A stretch of DNA of 10,381 nt from an uncultured Eubacteriales bacterium (GCA_934541205.1 CAKTDK010000052.1:1-10381), one strand, 5' to 3'. Counted from the first letter of the stretch, positions 1-7,295 are shown. Notes: generated by a model not told the origin, from the sequence alone. A program made the numbers and translations.

Positions 1-26
1 TTGTAGAAAAGAAACTTTTTTGAATT

Positions 27-32
27 TATAAT
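27..32 (+). promoter_or_regulatory. Candidate -10 box (TATAAT) for the ecfT operon
   Basis: A perfect TATAAT lies at 27-32, 42 bp before the ecfT start. No good -35 sits at 16-18 bp spacing; the best TTG-type hexamer (1-6, TTGTAG) is 20 bp upstream, which is too far. If this -10 is used, transcription would start near 39 and the leader would be only about 36 nt, too short for a riboswitch. In such AT-rich DNA a chance TATAAT is quite possible, and the true promoter may lie before the window. Confidence 0.4.
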
Positions 33-74
33 ACAGATATAAGTTTAATTAAAATTTAGAAAGGAGATTTCAAA

Positions 75-965
75 ATGAGGGATGCTTTTTCAGAATATCA
101 TCCGGCTGTAAATTTTATTTACTTCGGAGCAGTTATAGTATTTTCTATGTTTTTAATGCATCCTGTTTTTTTAGGAATTTCTTTTGCCGCCGCTTTTTGT
201 TATTCTTTATGTTTAAAAGGCTATAAAGGTTTTGGATTTAATATTAAATTTATTATTCCTATGTTATTATTTATTGTGATTATAAATCCTTTATTCAATC
301 ATGAAGGAATTACAATTTTAACTTATTTGCCTTCCGGAAATCCTTTGACTTTGGAATCTATTGTATATGGGCTTGCGGCGGCTGGTTTAATGGTTTGTGT
401 GATTCAATGGTTTTATTGTTATACATTTGTTATGACATCTGATAAATTTGTTTTTTTATTCGGACGTATTATTCCTTCTTTAAGTCTTGTATTATCTATG
501 ACATTAAGATTTGTACCAAGATTTATTGCTCAGTTTAAAACTGTCAGACAAGCACAAAGATGTATCGGTCATGATATTTCAAACGGAAATTTTATTCAAA
601 AAGTAAAAAATTCTGTGAAAATTTTATCTGTAATGATTTCATGGACTATGGAAAATGCTATAGAAACTTCTGATTCTATGAAAAGCAGGGGCTACGGACT
701 ATCTAAAAGAAGTTCTTTTTCCATATACAAATTTGAAAAAAGAGATAAGTTTATTTTGTCCTTTATATTATGTTTATTTTTATATGTTTTAATATCTGTT
801 ATATCCGGCAAAATGGATTTTTATTATTTCCCAAAAATTTCGGGCAATATCTGCGGTATGTATCAGACAACCGTATACATTGCATATTTTTTACTTTGTT
901 TTATACCGGTTATTATACACGTTAAGGAGAACAGAAAATGGAAATTATATCAGTCAAAAATTTAA
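75..965 (+). CDS. ecfT: Energy-coupling factor transporter transmembrane protein EcfT
   Basis: This is the 296-aa T component of an ECF-type ABC importer. It is an integral membrane scaffold that couples ATP hydrolysis in the A subunits to toppling of the substrate-binding S component. Hydrophobic segments are seen at about residues 13-45, 57-72, 95-120 and 130-145, with further ones near 226-245 and 264-282. The cytoplasmic coupling region is recognisable: RFVPRFIAQFKTVRQAQR (145-162), followed by SDSMKSRGYG (199-208), which matches the conserved EcfT x-R-G coupling motif (S204-R205-G206) that docks into the ATPase groove. The start is set by GAAAGGAG at 59-66, 8 nt before the ATG. The 3' end overlaps the next gene by 28 bp, and that gene's RBS lies inside this reading frame, which implies coupled translation. 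Length is normal for the family. Confidence 0.93.
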   Translation: MRDAFSEYHPAVNFIYFGAVIVFSMFLMHPVFLGISFAAAFCYSLCLKGYKGFGFNIKFIIPMLLFIVIINPLFNHEGITILTYLPSGNPLTLESIVYGLAAAGLMVCVIQWFYCYTFVMTSDKFVFLFGRIIPSLSLVLSMTLRFVPRFIAQFKTVRQAQRCIGHDISNGNFIQKVKNSVKILSVMISWTMENAIETSDSMKSRGYGLSKRSSFSIYKFEKRDKFILSFILCLFLYVLISVISGKMDFYYFPKISGNICGMYQTTVYIAYFLLCFIPVIIHVKENRKWKLYQSKI

Positions 966-3559
966 GTTTTCGGTATCCTGATTCTGATAAAGATGTACTG
1001 CAAAATTTGAATTTTTCTTTATCCTGCGGGGAGTTTGTAACTTTATGCGGACTTTCAGGATGCGGAAAAAGTACTTTGTTAAGACAATTAAAAACCGTTC
1101 TTGCTCCAAATGGTATAAAAAAAGGAGAAATTTTATTTAACGGAAAAAATATCGATGATATTGACAGGCGTATTCAAAGCGAAGAAATCGGATTTGTAGG
1201 ACAGTCTCCGGAAAATCAAATAGTTACGGATAAGGTATGGCACGAGCTTGTTTTCGGGCTTGAAAATCTTGGGCTAGATACTTCGTCAATACGAAGCAGA
1301 GCAGCTGAAACAGCAAGCTTTTTTGGCATACAAAATTGGTTTGACAAAAATACTTCTGAGTTATCGGGAGGACAAAAACAGCTTTTAAATTTAGCGTCAG
1401 TTATGATTATGCAGCCGAAAATACTTATTTTGGACGAGCCCGCAAGTCAGCTTGATCCGATTGCGGCAGGAGAATTTTTATCTGCTGTTGTTAAAATAAA
1501 CCGTGAACTTGGAATTACTGTATTTATGACGGAACATAGGCTTGAAGATATTATACCTTACAGCGACAGAATTTTTGTGATGGAAGAGGGACGTTTGACA
1601 ATAGATGATACTCCGTATAATGGAGCTTTAGCTTTAAAAAACAGAAATAATAAAATGTTTTATGCAATGCCCTCGCCTATGAGAATTTGGGCAAATGTTC
1701 CAAATAGCGGAGAAAAATGTCCGCTGACGGTAAGCGAGGGAAGAGCTTGGCTGGAAAATTACGCCCGTATAAATACTGTTTCTCAAATATCAAAAAAGGA
1801 TGAAATAAGACATAAAACCGAACCTTCACTGGAATTAAAGGAAGTTTGGTTTCGATATGAAAAAAATGCGCCCGATGTGTTAAAAGGGGTTTCGTTAAAG
1901 GCATATCCGGGAGAGCTTTTAGCAGTTATGGGTGGAAATGGAACAGGAAAAAGCACGATGCTTTCTCTTATTACAGGAGCTAACTGTCCTTATAGAGGAG
2001 ATATATATATAAACGGACAAAAAACAGAAAAAATAAAAAATCTTTTTGATAATTTGCTGGGAGTTCTGCCTCAAAATCCTCAAGCTGTTTTTACGGAAAA
2101 GACAGTATTTGAAGATTTGTGCGAAATGAAAAAAGGAAATGTTGAAGAAGTACTGAAATTGTGCCAACTGGAAGATAAAAAGATGGCTCATCCTTATGAT
2201 TTATCGGGAGGAGAACAGCAGCGTGCAGCGCTTGCAAAGGTGCTTTTAACAAATCCAAAGATATTGCTTTTGGACGAGCCTACCAAAGGAATGGACGCGC
2301 TGTTTAAACGGCGTTTTGCTTCTATTTTAAAAAGTCTGTTGGAGCGGGGAGTTACCATAGTGATGGTAAGTCACGATATAGAATTTTGCGCAAGCTATGC
2401 TGACAGATGCGTTTTGTTTTTTAACGGCGCTGTTGCCGCTGAAAATACTCCCAGAGAATTTTTTCGTAATAACAGTTTTTATACTACATCAGCATCACGT
2501 ATGGCAAAAACTGTTATCCCTTATGCAATTACTGCAGAAGAAGTTATTTCTGCCTGCGGCGGAAATAATGATGAGGAAAACTATGATATTGAAATTAAAA
2601 ATTTTTATAAAGACACGCCGATCAATGATTTTCCAAAGAAAAAAGAAAAAATTAAGCTATGGAGAAAAATAACAGCACTGTTAGGAACATTGTTTTTTTG
2701 TTTTGCAGTTTTAAGCAGGATGGGGATTTTACCTGAAGTTTTACAGGCAGATTGGATAGCTTATGGGTTTGTTTGTGTTTCTTTAATTATTTTTGCTGTT
2801 TCTTTCGGGCAAAAAAGATATAATCCTTCTGTAAAAACAAAAGCGTCAAAACAACAAAAAAAGCTTTCTAAAAGAACTATTACAGCGGTTTTAATAATAA
2901 TTGCGGCAATTCCGTTAACTGTATTTCTTGGAGTATTTTATCTTGGGGAGGATAAATATCTTTTTACTTCATTTGCGGTATTAATTGAGGCGATGATACC
3001 ATTTTTTCTTGTATTTGAAGGAAGAAAACCACAGGCGAGAGAGCTTGTAATAATTGCGGTTTTATGCGCACTTGGAGTAGCGGGGAGAAGCGTTTTTTAT
3101 ATGTTTCCTCACTTTAAACCTGTTGCCGCTTTGACCATAGTGGCAGGAATAGCTTTTGGCGGTGAAACGGGATTTTTGGTGGGAGCTTTAACTATGCTTT
3201 CTTCAAACATTTTTTTTCAGCAGGGTCCGTGGACTTTATGGCAAATGATAGCTATGGGAACTATTGGTTTTGTTTCAGGAATAATTTATAAAAAATTATG
3301 TTTCAGTCAAAACAAAATAGCTCTTAGCATATTCGGATTTTTTTCTGTTTTTATAATTTACGGGGTAATAATGAATTTTGCGTCGGCTGTTATGGCTCAT
3401 GCAAAAATGAATTTTGCGACGGTGCTTTCTTTTATAATATCCGGACTTCCGGTAGATATAGTTCATGCTGTCTCTACAGGGTTATTTTTGTTTTTTTTAG
3501 CGGAGCCTATGCTTCAAAAGCTTGAACGGGTAAAATTAAAATATGGATTAATGATATAA
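938..3559 (+). CDS. Tridomain ECF transporter protein: ATPase A - ATPase A' - S-component-like membrane domain
   Basis: This 873-aa fusion probably supplies every part of an ECF importer except EcfT. Domain 1 (about 1-230) is an ABC ATPase with Walker A GLSGCGKST (38-46), an ECF-style Q-loop GQSPENQ (88-94), signature LSGGQ (142-146), Walker B ILILDEP (162-168) and His200. Domain 2 (about 296-515) has Walker A GGNGTGKST (332-340), Q-loop PQNPQ (378-382), LSGGE (422-426), ILLLDEP (442-448) and His479. Both sites look catalytically intact. A charged linker (about 540-575) leads to hydrophobic segments near 577-595, 606-624, 647-667 and 675-693, then a block of about six (701-858) resembling an ECF S component: RELVIIAVLCALGVAGR, FKPVAALTIVAGIAFGGETGFLVGA (split here by family similarity), and GPWTLWQM. 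AAGGAGA (924-930) lies 7 nt before the ATG. The substrate is unknown; vitamin or cobalamin-precursor transport is a guess from ECF systems in general. Confidence 0.9.
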   Translation: MEIISVKNLSFRYPDSDKDVLQNLNFSLSCGEFVTLCGLSGCGKSTLLRQLKTVLAPNGIKKGEILFNGKNIDDIDRRIQSEEIGFVGQSPENQIVTDKVWHELVFGLENLGLDTSSIRSRAAETASFFGIQNWFDKNTSELSGGQKQLLNLASVMIMQPKILILDEPASQLDPIAAGEFLSAVVKINRELGITVFMTEHRLEDIIPYSDRIFVMEEGRLTIDDTPYNGALALKNRNNKMFYAMPSPMRIWANVPNSGEKCPLTVSEGRAWLENYARINTVSQISKKDEIRHKTEPSLELKEVWFRYEKNAPDVLKGVSLKAYPGELLAVMGGNGTGKSTMLSLITGANCPYRGDIYINGQKTEKIKNLFDNLLGVLPQNPQAVFTEKTVFEDLCEMKKGNVEEVLKLCQLEDKKMAHPYDLSGGEQQRAALAKVLLTNPKILLLDEPTKGMDALFKRRFASILKSLLERGVTIVMVSHDIEFCASYADRCVLFFNGAVAAENTPREFFRNNSFYTTSASRMAKTVIPYAITAEEVISACGGNNDEENYDIEIKNFYKDTPINDFPKKKEKIKLWRKITALLGTLFFCFAVLSRMGILPEVLQADWIAYGFVCVSLIIFAVSFGQKRYNPSVKTKASKQQKKLSKRTITAVLIIIAAIPLTVFLGVFYLGEDKYLFTSFAVLIEAMIPFFLVFEGRKPQARELVIIAVLCALGVAGRSVFYMFPHFKPVAALTIVAGIAFGGETGFLVGALTMLSSNIFFQQGPWTLWQMIAMGTIGFVSGIIYKKLCFSQNKIALSIFGFFSVFIIYGVIMNFASAVMAHAKMNFATVLSFIISGLPVDIVHAVSTGLFLFFLAEPMLQKLERVKLKYGLMI

Positions 3560-3576
3560 TTTTAGGAGGGATATTT

Positions 3577-3993
3577 ATGAGTAAAATGAAAGGGCTTATA
3601 GCCGAATTTAAAGAGTTTATTTCAAGAGGAAACGTAATTGATCTTGCCGTAGGCGTAATTATCGGAGGCGCATTTACAGGAATTGTCACATCTCTTGTAA
3701 ATGACATTATTATGCCGTTTATCGGATTTATTTTCGGCGGCATTAATTTCAGCGGACTTAAATATGTTATAAGACCGGCATCAGACGGTGTTGCGGAAGC
3801 GGCTGTTTATTACGGAAATTTTATTCAAAACGTAGTAAATTTTCTTTTAGTGGCTATTGTTATTTTTTCGGTTATAAAAGCAATAAATCATTTTCGGAAG
3901 AAAAAAGAAAAAACAGAGCAAGAACCTGTTTCTGAAGAAATTCCAGAAGATATAAAACTATTGAGAGAAATCAGAGATTTATTGAAAAAATAA
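3577..3993 (+). CDS. mscL: Large-conductance mechanosensitive channel MscL
   Basis: This 138-aa protein matches MscL, a homopentameric membrane channel that opens under membrane tension to release solutes on hypo-osmotic shock. The N-terminal amphipathic helix (FKEFISRGNV, 11-20) is followed by TM1 (about 21-45, IDLAVGVIIGGAFTGIVTSL) with the glycine- and alanine-rich pore-lining pattern, then a periplasmic loop (about 55-80). TM2 runs about 84-104, and a charged linker leads to the C-terminal bundle helix (PEDIKLLREIRDLLKK). Length is typical. AGGAGGG (3564-3570) lies 6 nt before the ATG. The gene starts 17 bp after the ECF fusion stop on the same strand, so it is probably cotranscribed; a functional link to the transporter is not evident. 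Confidence 0.97.
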   Translation: MSKMKGLIAEFKEFISRGNVIDLAVGVIIGGAFTGIVTSLVNDIIMPFIGFIFGGINFSGLKYVIRPASDGVAEAAVYYGNFIQNVVNFLLVAIVIFSVIKAINHFRKKKEKTEQEPVSEEIPEDIKLLREIRDLLKK

Positions 3994-4012
3994 AAAAATT
4001 ATTCTATTTTTT
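3985..4012 (+). terminator. Weak A/T-only hairpin at the mscL 3' end
   Basis: AAAAAATA (3985-3992) can pair with TATTTTTT (4005-4012), and the second arm is itself U-rich in RNA. The stem spans the mscL stop codon and has no G-C pairs, so it is unlikely to be a strong terminator alone. Transcription from mscL probably also meets the much stronger hairpin at 4128-4181, which reads symmetrically and has a partial T tract on this strand too. Confidence 0.2.
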
Positions 4013-4124
4013 TAAAAGCAGTAAGGGATAATTAAATATTAAAAAAAGCTACCATAAAGTTGCCAAGTATTTTAAAAAATATGTGAAAATATGGAGTAAA
4101 ATTAATAATAATTTTTGAGGAAAT

Positions 4125-4181
4125 AAAAAATAAAGTCCCTTATAAATGGTTTGAAATAACCGTTTATAAGGGACTTTATTT
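4125..4181 (-). terminator. Intrinsic terminator of the ogt-tRNA-Thr operon (possibly bidirectional)
   Basis: Arms 4128-4146 and 4163-4181 are perfectly complementary over 19 bp. The stem continues with a T-G wobble and GGTT/AACC (4148-4151 with 4158-4161) around a 6-nt loop, so it totals about 24 pairs. Read on the minus strand it begins only 1 nt after the encoded tRNA CCA, contains GGGACTTTATTT in the descending arm, and runs on into TTTATTT. That is a textbook Rho-independent terminator for the tRNA transcript. On the plus strand the hairpin is also followed by a short T-rich stretch, so it may stop mscL readthrough at this convergent junction. Confidence 0.9.
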
Positions 4182-4182
4182 G

Positions 4183-4258
4183 TGGAGCTGCTGATGGGAC
4201 TCGAACCCACGGTCTGCTGATTACGAATCAGCTGCTCTACCAACTGAGCCACAGCAGC
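4183..4258 (-). tRNA. tRNA-Thr, anticodon CGT
   Basis: This is a complete 76-nt tRNA with encoded CCA. The acceptor stem is GCTGCTG paired with CAGCAGC, with discriminator T. The D arm is GCTC/GAGC around an AGTTGGTA loop. The anticodon stem GCTGA/TCAGC encloses the loop TTCGTAA, placing anticodon CGT at 4225-4223, which reads ACG threonine. The variable loop is AGACC, and the T arm is GTGGG/CCCAT around TTCGAGT. The gene lies 45 bp after the MBL gene stop on the same strand. I see no convincing promoter directly before it, so it may be transcribed from the upstream protein operon and cut out by RNase P, or from a weak promoter that I cannot resolve. Confidence 0.97.
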
Positions 4259-4265
4259 ATATATA

Positions 4266-4305
4266 AGCTTTCAAAATGTTTCATCTATTTTGAAAGCTGT
4301 TTTTT
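4266..4305. terminator. 12-bp perfect hairpin between the MBL-fold gene and tRNA-Thr
   Basis: Arms 4266-4277 (AGCTTTCAAAAT) and 4287-4298 (ATTTTGAAAGCT) are perfectly complementary around a 9-nt loop. On the plus strand the stem is followed by GTTTTTT, a good terminator tail that would block antisense transcription entering the MBL gene. On the minus strand, the direction of the resident genes, it is followed only by TATATAT and the tRNA starts 7 nt later, so termination should be weak. It may instead stabilise the mRNA 3' end or shape processing of the tRNA precursor. Confidence 0.55.
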
Positions 4306-5119
4306 ATATTTCAAATTCTATTCCGTCATAAGCAACGACAAATTCATCTTTTGCAAGCTCTTCAAGCTCTTTTTGAATAGGTCGTACGTTATGTGAAAAA
4401 TGAGTTAAAACAAATTTTGCGTTTTTGCAGTTGCAGGATTGCTGAAGAAGATTTTTTACTTTACGGCAGCTTTCAATTCCCATATGGCTTACGTCAGAAA
4501 ACATTTTTCCGAAACAGCAGTCAAGTACTGCAATGTCTATTTTTTTGCCTTTTAAAGCTTCATAATTTTTAAGGGGGAAAAGACCTGTATCATTTCCGTG
4601 AAGATATCCTTTGCCGTCTTTTTCAATGTAAAAAAGTAAACAATTTTCATCTGGTTTATGCTGAGCTTCAAGAGGTAAAATACTGTAATCAGCTATTTTA
4701 AATTCTTCAAAAGCCTTTATTTCGCATAATTTAATATATTTATATGTATTTATATCCACTAAATCTATGGATCTTTTTATCGCTGTCAGAACTTCTTTAT
4801 TGCCGTAAATGTAAAGAGGATCGTTTTCATCCGGATAGGAAAATCCAAACCCTCTTAAAGTAATTTCATCTGCGTCAAGATGGTCCATATGAGAATGTGT
4901 AAAGAGAATATGTTTTATTTTTGTCATATCAAGACCCATTAACGTATGCATATACACATCCGGAGGAAAATCTACGACAATAAAATCATCAATACTGATT
5001 TGCTGACGTGTTCTTATATCTTTTCCTTTTATTCGTCTTACCTCATTGCAGGTATCACAGCTACAAAATAAAGCTGGAATGCCTTCGGCTGCAGCTGTCC
5101 CGTAAAATTTTATTTTCAT
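4304..5119 (-). CDS. PhnP-like metallo-beta-lactamase fold hydrolase (predicted phosphodiesterase)
   Basis: This 271-aa cytosolic protein is a metallo-beta-lactamase fold hydrolase of the PhnP type (COG1235-like). The two-metal site is visible as THSHMDH (H75, H77, D79, H80), then candidate ligands H154, D177 (HGNDTG) and H240. A CxCxxC motif near the N-terminus (C19, C21, C24) plus H243, three residues after H240, matches the structural zinc site known from E. coli PhnP, a cyclic phosphodiesterase acting on 5-phosphoribosyl 1,2-cyclic phosphate. No other phosphonate genes are present, so a C-P lyase role is not supported; the substrate is more safely called an unknown phosphodiester. The ATG overlaps the upstream regulator stop by 4 bp (ATGA), implying translational coupling. 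The stop abuts the hairpin before tRNA-Thr. Confidence 0.88.
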   Translation of the reverse strand: MKIKFYGTAAAEGIPALFCSCDTCNEVRRIKGKDIRTRQQISIDDFIVVDFPPDVYMHTLMGLDMTKIKHILFTHSHMDHLDADEITLRGFGFSYPDENDPLYIYGNKEVLTAIKRSIDLVDINTYKYIKLCEIKAFEEFKIADYSILPLEAQHKPDENCLLFYIEKDGKGYLHGNDTGLFPLKNYEALKGKKIDIAVLDCCFGKMFSDVSHMGIESCRKVKNLLQQSCNCKNAKFVLTHFSHNVRPIQKELEELAKDEFVVAYDGIEFEI

Positions 5120-6117
5120 TTTTTTAAATCCTCATAAATACTTTCTGCAGATTTAAGTTTATTGATAAAAATATCACGTTCTTTTTGAGGGGATATTATT
5201 TCTACTTTATCTCCAAATTGAAATATCCATCCCCAAAAAGGTTCTCCGACGATTACTTTAGTCATAATATAAAAGCTGTTTTCATCCGCTTTTATAATGT
5301 TTGCATCCATTCCGAATTTATCCAGCATTACTCCCGCTAAAGAATTTTTTACTTTTAATTTTAATGCAATTTCTTCGCCGGAAAACATATTAAATAATTT
5401 ATTGCCGTAATCAGTAATATCTGTATTTTCAAATCCGGGAATTTCATTAAAATTTTTTCGCCTACTATCAATAATACAGATATTTTCCATTTTGTCAACA
5501 CGAAAATGAACAATTTTATTATAAATTGGATAAAAAGCTATCAGGTAATAATTTCCGTCTTCCCAATGAAGCGCATAAGGACTGCATTTATATTTTATGC
5601 CGCCGCGTTTATAGATTTTTTCTTTTTTGTAATTATAATCAAAATACAAAAATTCTATATCACGGTTGTCAGCAATACTTTCATGTATTTTATCCACATT
5701 ATAATATATTTTTTCGTTATATGTTTTAATTCTTCCGGAAAGACTTATTTGGCGGCGAAGATATTTTGCTTGATATATGCTTGCTTGTTTTTCTATTTGT
5801 TTTATAAGCGCGTCAGATTTTTTCTTTGTGATAAACCTTGCAGAAGAAACTGCGTCTGCTAAAAGTTTTAGTTCTGCCAGCTGAAAATTTCTGGATGCTA
5901 AATAATAACCGAATTTTTTTCCTCTTACGCTTATGATATCGTAACCAAAATCTTGAAGTGTTTTTATGTCCGAATAAATAGCTTTTCTTTCTGCGGTTAT
6001 ATCGTAAAGGCTGAGATTGTTTATAATTTCGTCTACAGAAATCGGATGTTCTTCGTCGGTTTTTTCTTCAAATATTTTTACAAGGTATAAAAGCTTTAAT
6101 TTTTGAAAGTTACCCAT
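5116..6117 (-). CDS. WYL-domain helix-turn-helix transcriptional regulator
   Basis: This 333-aa protein has the YafY/DeoR-like layout of WYL regulators. The N-terminal winged HTH (about 1-75) includes AERKAIYSDIKTLQDFGYDI (42-61), a typical recognition-helix segment, and a wing ending near FGYYL. The WYL ligand-sensing domain (about 143-215) includes CSPYALHWEDGNYYLIAF (178-195), where the WYL triad is replaced by YYL, and the basic/aromatic strand HFRVDKM (204-210). A C-terminal WCX-like region follows (about 245-325). WYL domains bind ligands such as nucleic acids or small nucleotides in characterised cases; the ligand here is unknown. GGGGGAAA (6121-6128) forms the RBS just before the ATG, inside the 12-bp gap after sfsA. 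Its stop overlaps the MBL gene. Whether it autoregulates the operon is inference. Confidence 0.92.
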   Translation of the reverse strand: MGNFQKLKLLYLVKIFEEKTDEEHPISVDEIINNLSLYDITAERKAIYSDIKTLQDFGYDIISVRGKKFGYYLASRNFQLAELKLLADAVSSARFITKKKSDALIKQIEKQASIYQAKYLRRQISLSGRIKTYNEKIYYNVDKIHESIADNRDIEFLYFDYNYKKEKIYKRGGIKYKCSPYALHWEDGNYYLIAFYPIYNKIVHFRVDKMENICIIDSRRKNFNEIPGFENTDITDYGNKLFNMFSGEEIALKLKVKNSLAGVMLDKFGMDANIIKADENSFYIMTKVIVGEPFWGWIFQFGDKVEIISPQKERDIFINKLKSAESIYEDLKK

Positions 6118-6129
6118 ATCTTTCCCCCG

Positions 6130-6828
6130 TTAAAGCCGTATTTTAACAGGCTCTCTTATTTCAAGAAAATTATATTTAACATTACAGTCAAAAGCTAATA
6201 TTGTCACTTTGTTTTTTACGGCGTTTTTAAGAGCTTCTCCGAACTCTTTGTGAGTTTTGTAATTAGGCGTAAAATATTTTACATCTTTCATTTGTACAAC
6301 AAATATTATAAATGCATCATATCCTGCTTTTTTAACCTTTATAAGTTCGTTTATGTGTTTTATTCCTCTTTCTGTGGGAGCGTCGGGAAACATAACAACA
6401 CCGTTTTGCTCTAAAGTACAGCCTTTTATTTCTGCGAAGGCCTTTTTTTCTTCGTTTTCAAGATAAATGTCAAATCTTGAATTTTCAAAAGTTTTTTCTC
6501 TTTTAAAATAGGTTATATTATTATAACCGTCAAGTATAATTTTTTTATTCAAAAGAGCCTCTTCAACAATTTGATTTGGAGCTTGTGAATCCATATTTAT
6601 TAAACGGTTCTCTTTAAGAACAGAAATAAGATCATATTTTGTTTTTCTTTTTTCATTGTCTGATTTTTGAAGAAATACAATAGATTTTTCCGAAATAAGA
6701 AGTTCTTTGCATCTGCCTGTGTTTTTTACGTGACAAATTACTTCCTGTCCGTTTTCAAGCCTGCAATTGGCAATAAATCTGTTAGGCCTTGACAAAAATA
6801 ATGCCTTTTCTATATTATTATATATCAT
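6130..6828 (-). CDS. sfsA: DNA/RNA nuclease SfsA family protein
   Basis: This 232-aa protein matches SfsA along its full length. The N-terminal OB-like part (about 1-80) shows RPNRFIANCRLENGQEVICHV and NTGRCKELL. The C-terminal nuclease-like part carries SRFDIYL (117-123), AEIKGCTLE (132-140) and FPDAPTERGIKHI (147-159), giving the PD-(D/E)xK-type triad D120, E133, K135. SfsA was named for stimulating sugar fermentation genes in E. coli, and later work and its fold support a nuclease role; its cellular function remains poorly settled. The ATG overlaps the ogt stop by 4 bp (ATGA), so translation is probably coupled to ogt. It is followed 12 bp later by the WYL regulator. Confidence 0.95.
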   Translation of the reverse strand: MIYNNIEKALFLSRPNRFIANCRLENGQEVICHVKNTGRCKELLISEKSIVFLQKSDNEKRKTKYDLISVLKENRLINMDSQAPNQIVEEALLNKKIILDGYNNITYFKREKTFENSRFDIYLENEEKKAFAEIKGCTLEQNGVVMFPDAPTERGIKHINELIKVKKAGYDAFIIFVVQMKDVKYFTPNYKTHKEFGEALKNAVKNKVTILAFDCNVKYNFLEIREPVKIRL

Positions 6829-7295
6829 TTATTTTCCTTTTCAAGTTCAAGTAAAAATTTTTTTATTTCAAGCCCGCCGCCGTATCCTACAAGTTTTCCG
6901 TCTTTTCCTATTACTCTGTGGCAGGGAATTATTATTGGAATCGGGTTTTTGTTATTTGCCATTCCTACTGCTCTTGAAGCGTTGGGATTATTTATACTTA
7001 AAGCTATATCTTTATAGCATTTTGTTTTTCCGTAAGGAATTTTTAAAAGTTCATTATATACTTTAAGCATAAATTCTGTTCCTTTGGGATTCAAAGGAAG
7101 ATTAAAAGTTTTTCTTTTTTTATCGAAATATTCATAAAGCTGATTACGGCAATTTTTTATTATATCAGTTTCACATATTCTATATTCGTCAGATAATTTC
7201 GTCTTTTCACCGAAAATAATATCAGTTATTTTTCCTTTTAATTCACAAATTGAAATTTTGCCTATTTTTGTGTCATAACAATAAATATTTTTCAT
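6825..7295 (-). CDS. ogt: Methylated-DNA--protein-cysteine S-methyltransferase (O6-alkylguanine repair)
   Basis: This 156-aa suicide DNA repair protein transfers alkyl groups from O6-alkylguanine to its own cysteine. The active-site motif IPCHRVIG places the acceptor at Cys125 (PCHR 124-127). Just before it are the HTH segment IPYGKTKCYKDIA (86-98) and the arginine finger region ASRAVGMANNKNP (106-118, R108), and GYGGGLEIKKFLLELE follows (137-152). Length and architecture match the short Ogt/MGMT class; no Ada-type N-terminal regulatory domain is present. GAGG, about 8 nt before the ATG, is the RBS. It is the first gene of a four-gene unit ending in tRNA-Thr, with an extended -10 promoter about 70 bp upstream. 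Confidence 0.96.
   Translation of the reverse strand: MKNIYCYDTKIGKISICELKGKITDIIFGEKTKLSDEYRICETDIIKNCRNQLYEYFDKKRKTFNLPLNPKGTEFMLKVYNELLKIPYGKTKCYKDIALSINNPNASRAVGMANNKNPIPIIIPCHRVIGKDGKLVGYGGGLEIKKFLLELEKENK

Noticed and set aside
1..74. A riboswitch in front of the ECF operon
   Set aside because: Only 74 bases are visible, no recognisable aptamer element is present, and the candidate -10 at 27-32 would leave a leader too short. Sequence before the window could still hold one.
4014..4124. A small gene or RNA between mscL and the tRNA terminator
   Set aside because: AT-rich stretch with no start codon and RBS pair, no convincing promoter and no stable hairpin; I see nothing there.
4049..4252. 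A 67-codon minus-strand open frame running through the tRNA
   Set aside because: It is the tRNA-Thr and its terminator read as protein; no RBS, and the residues follow tRNA sequence.
4304..5119. Annotating the MBL-fold gene as phnP of a C-P lyase pathway
   Set aside because: The metal-binding pattern matches PhnP, but no phosphonate uptake or C-P lyase gene is nearby, so only a PhnP-like label is justified.
5506..5862. A 118-codon plus-strand open frame, hydrophobic, opposite the WYL regulator
   Set aside because: Antisense to a well-supported regulator; the F/I/Y-rich composition is what AT-rich complement sequence gives. No RBS or family resemblance.
4304..7295. A phage-defence island built around the WYL regulator and MBL-fold protein
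   Set aside because: No effector, cyclase, restriction, toxin or mobile gene is present, and the neighbours (ogt, sfsA, tRNA, dnaKJ) are core genes.
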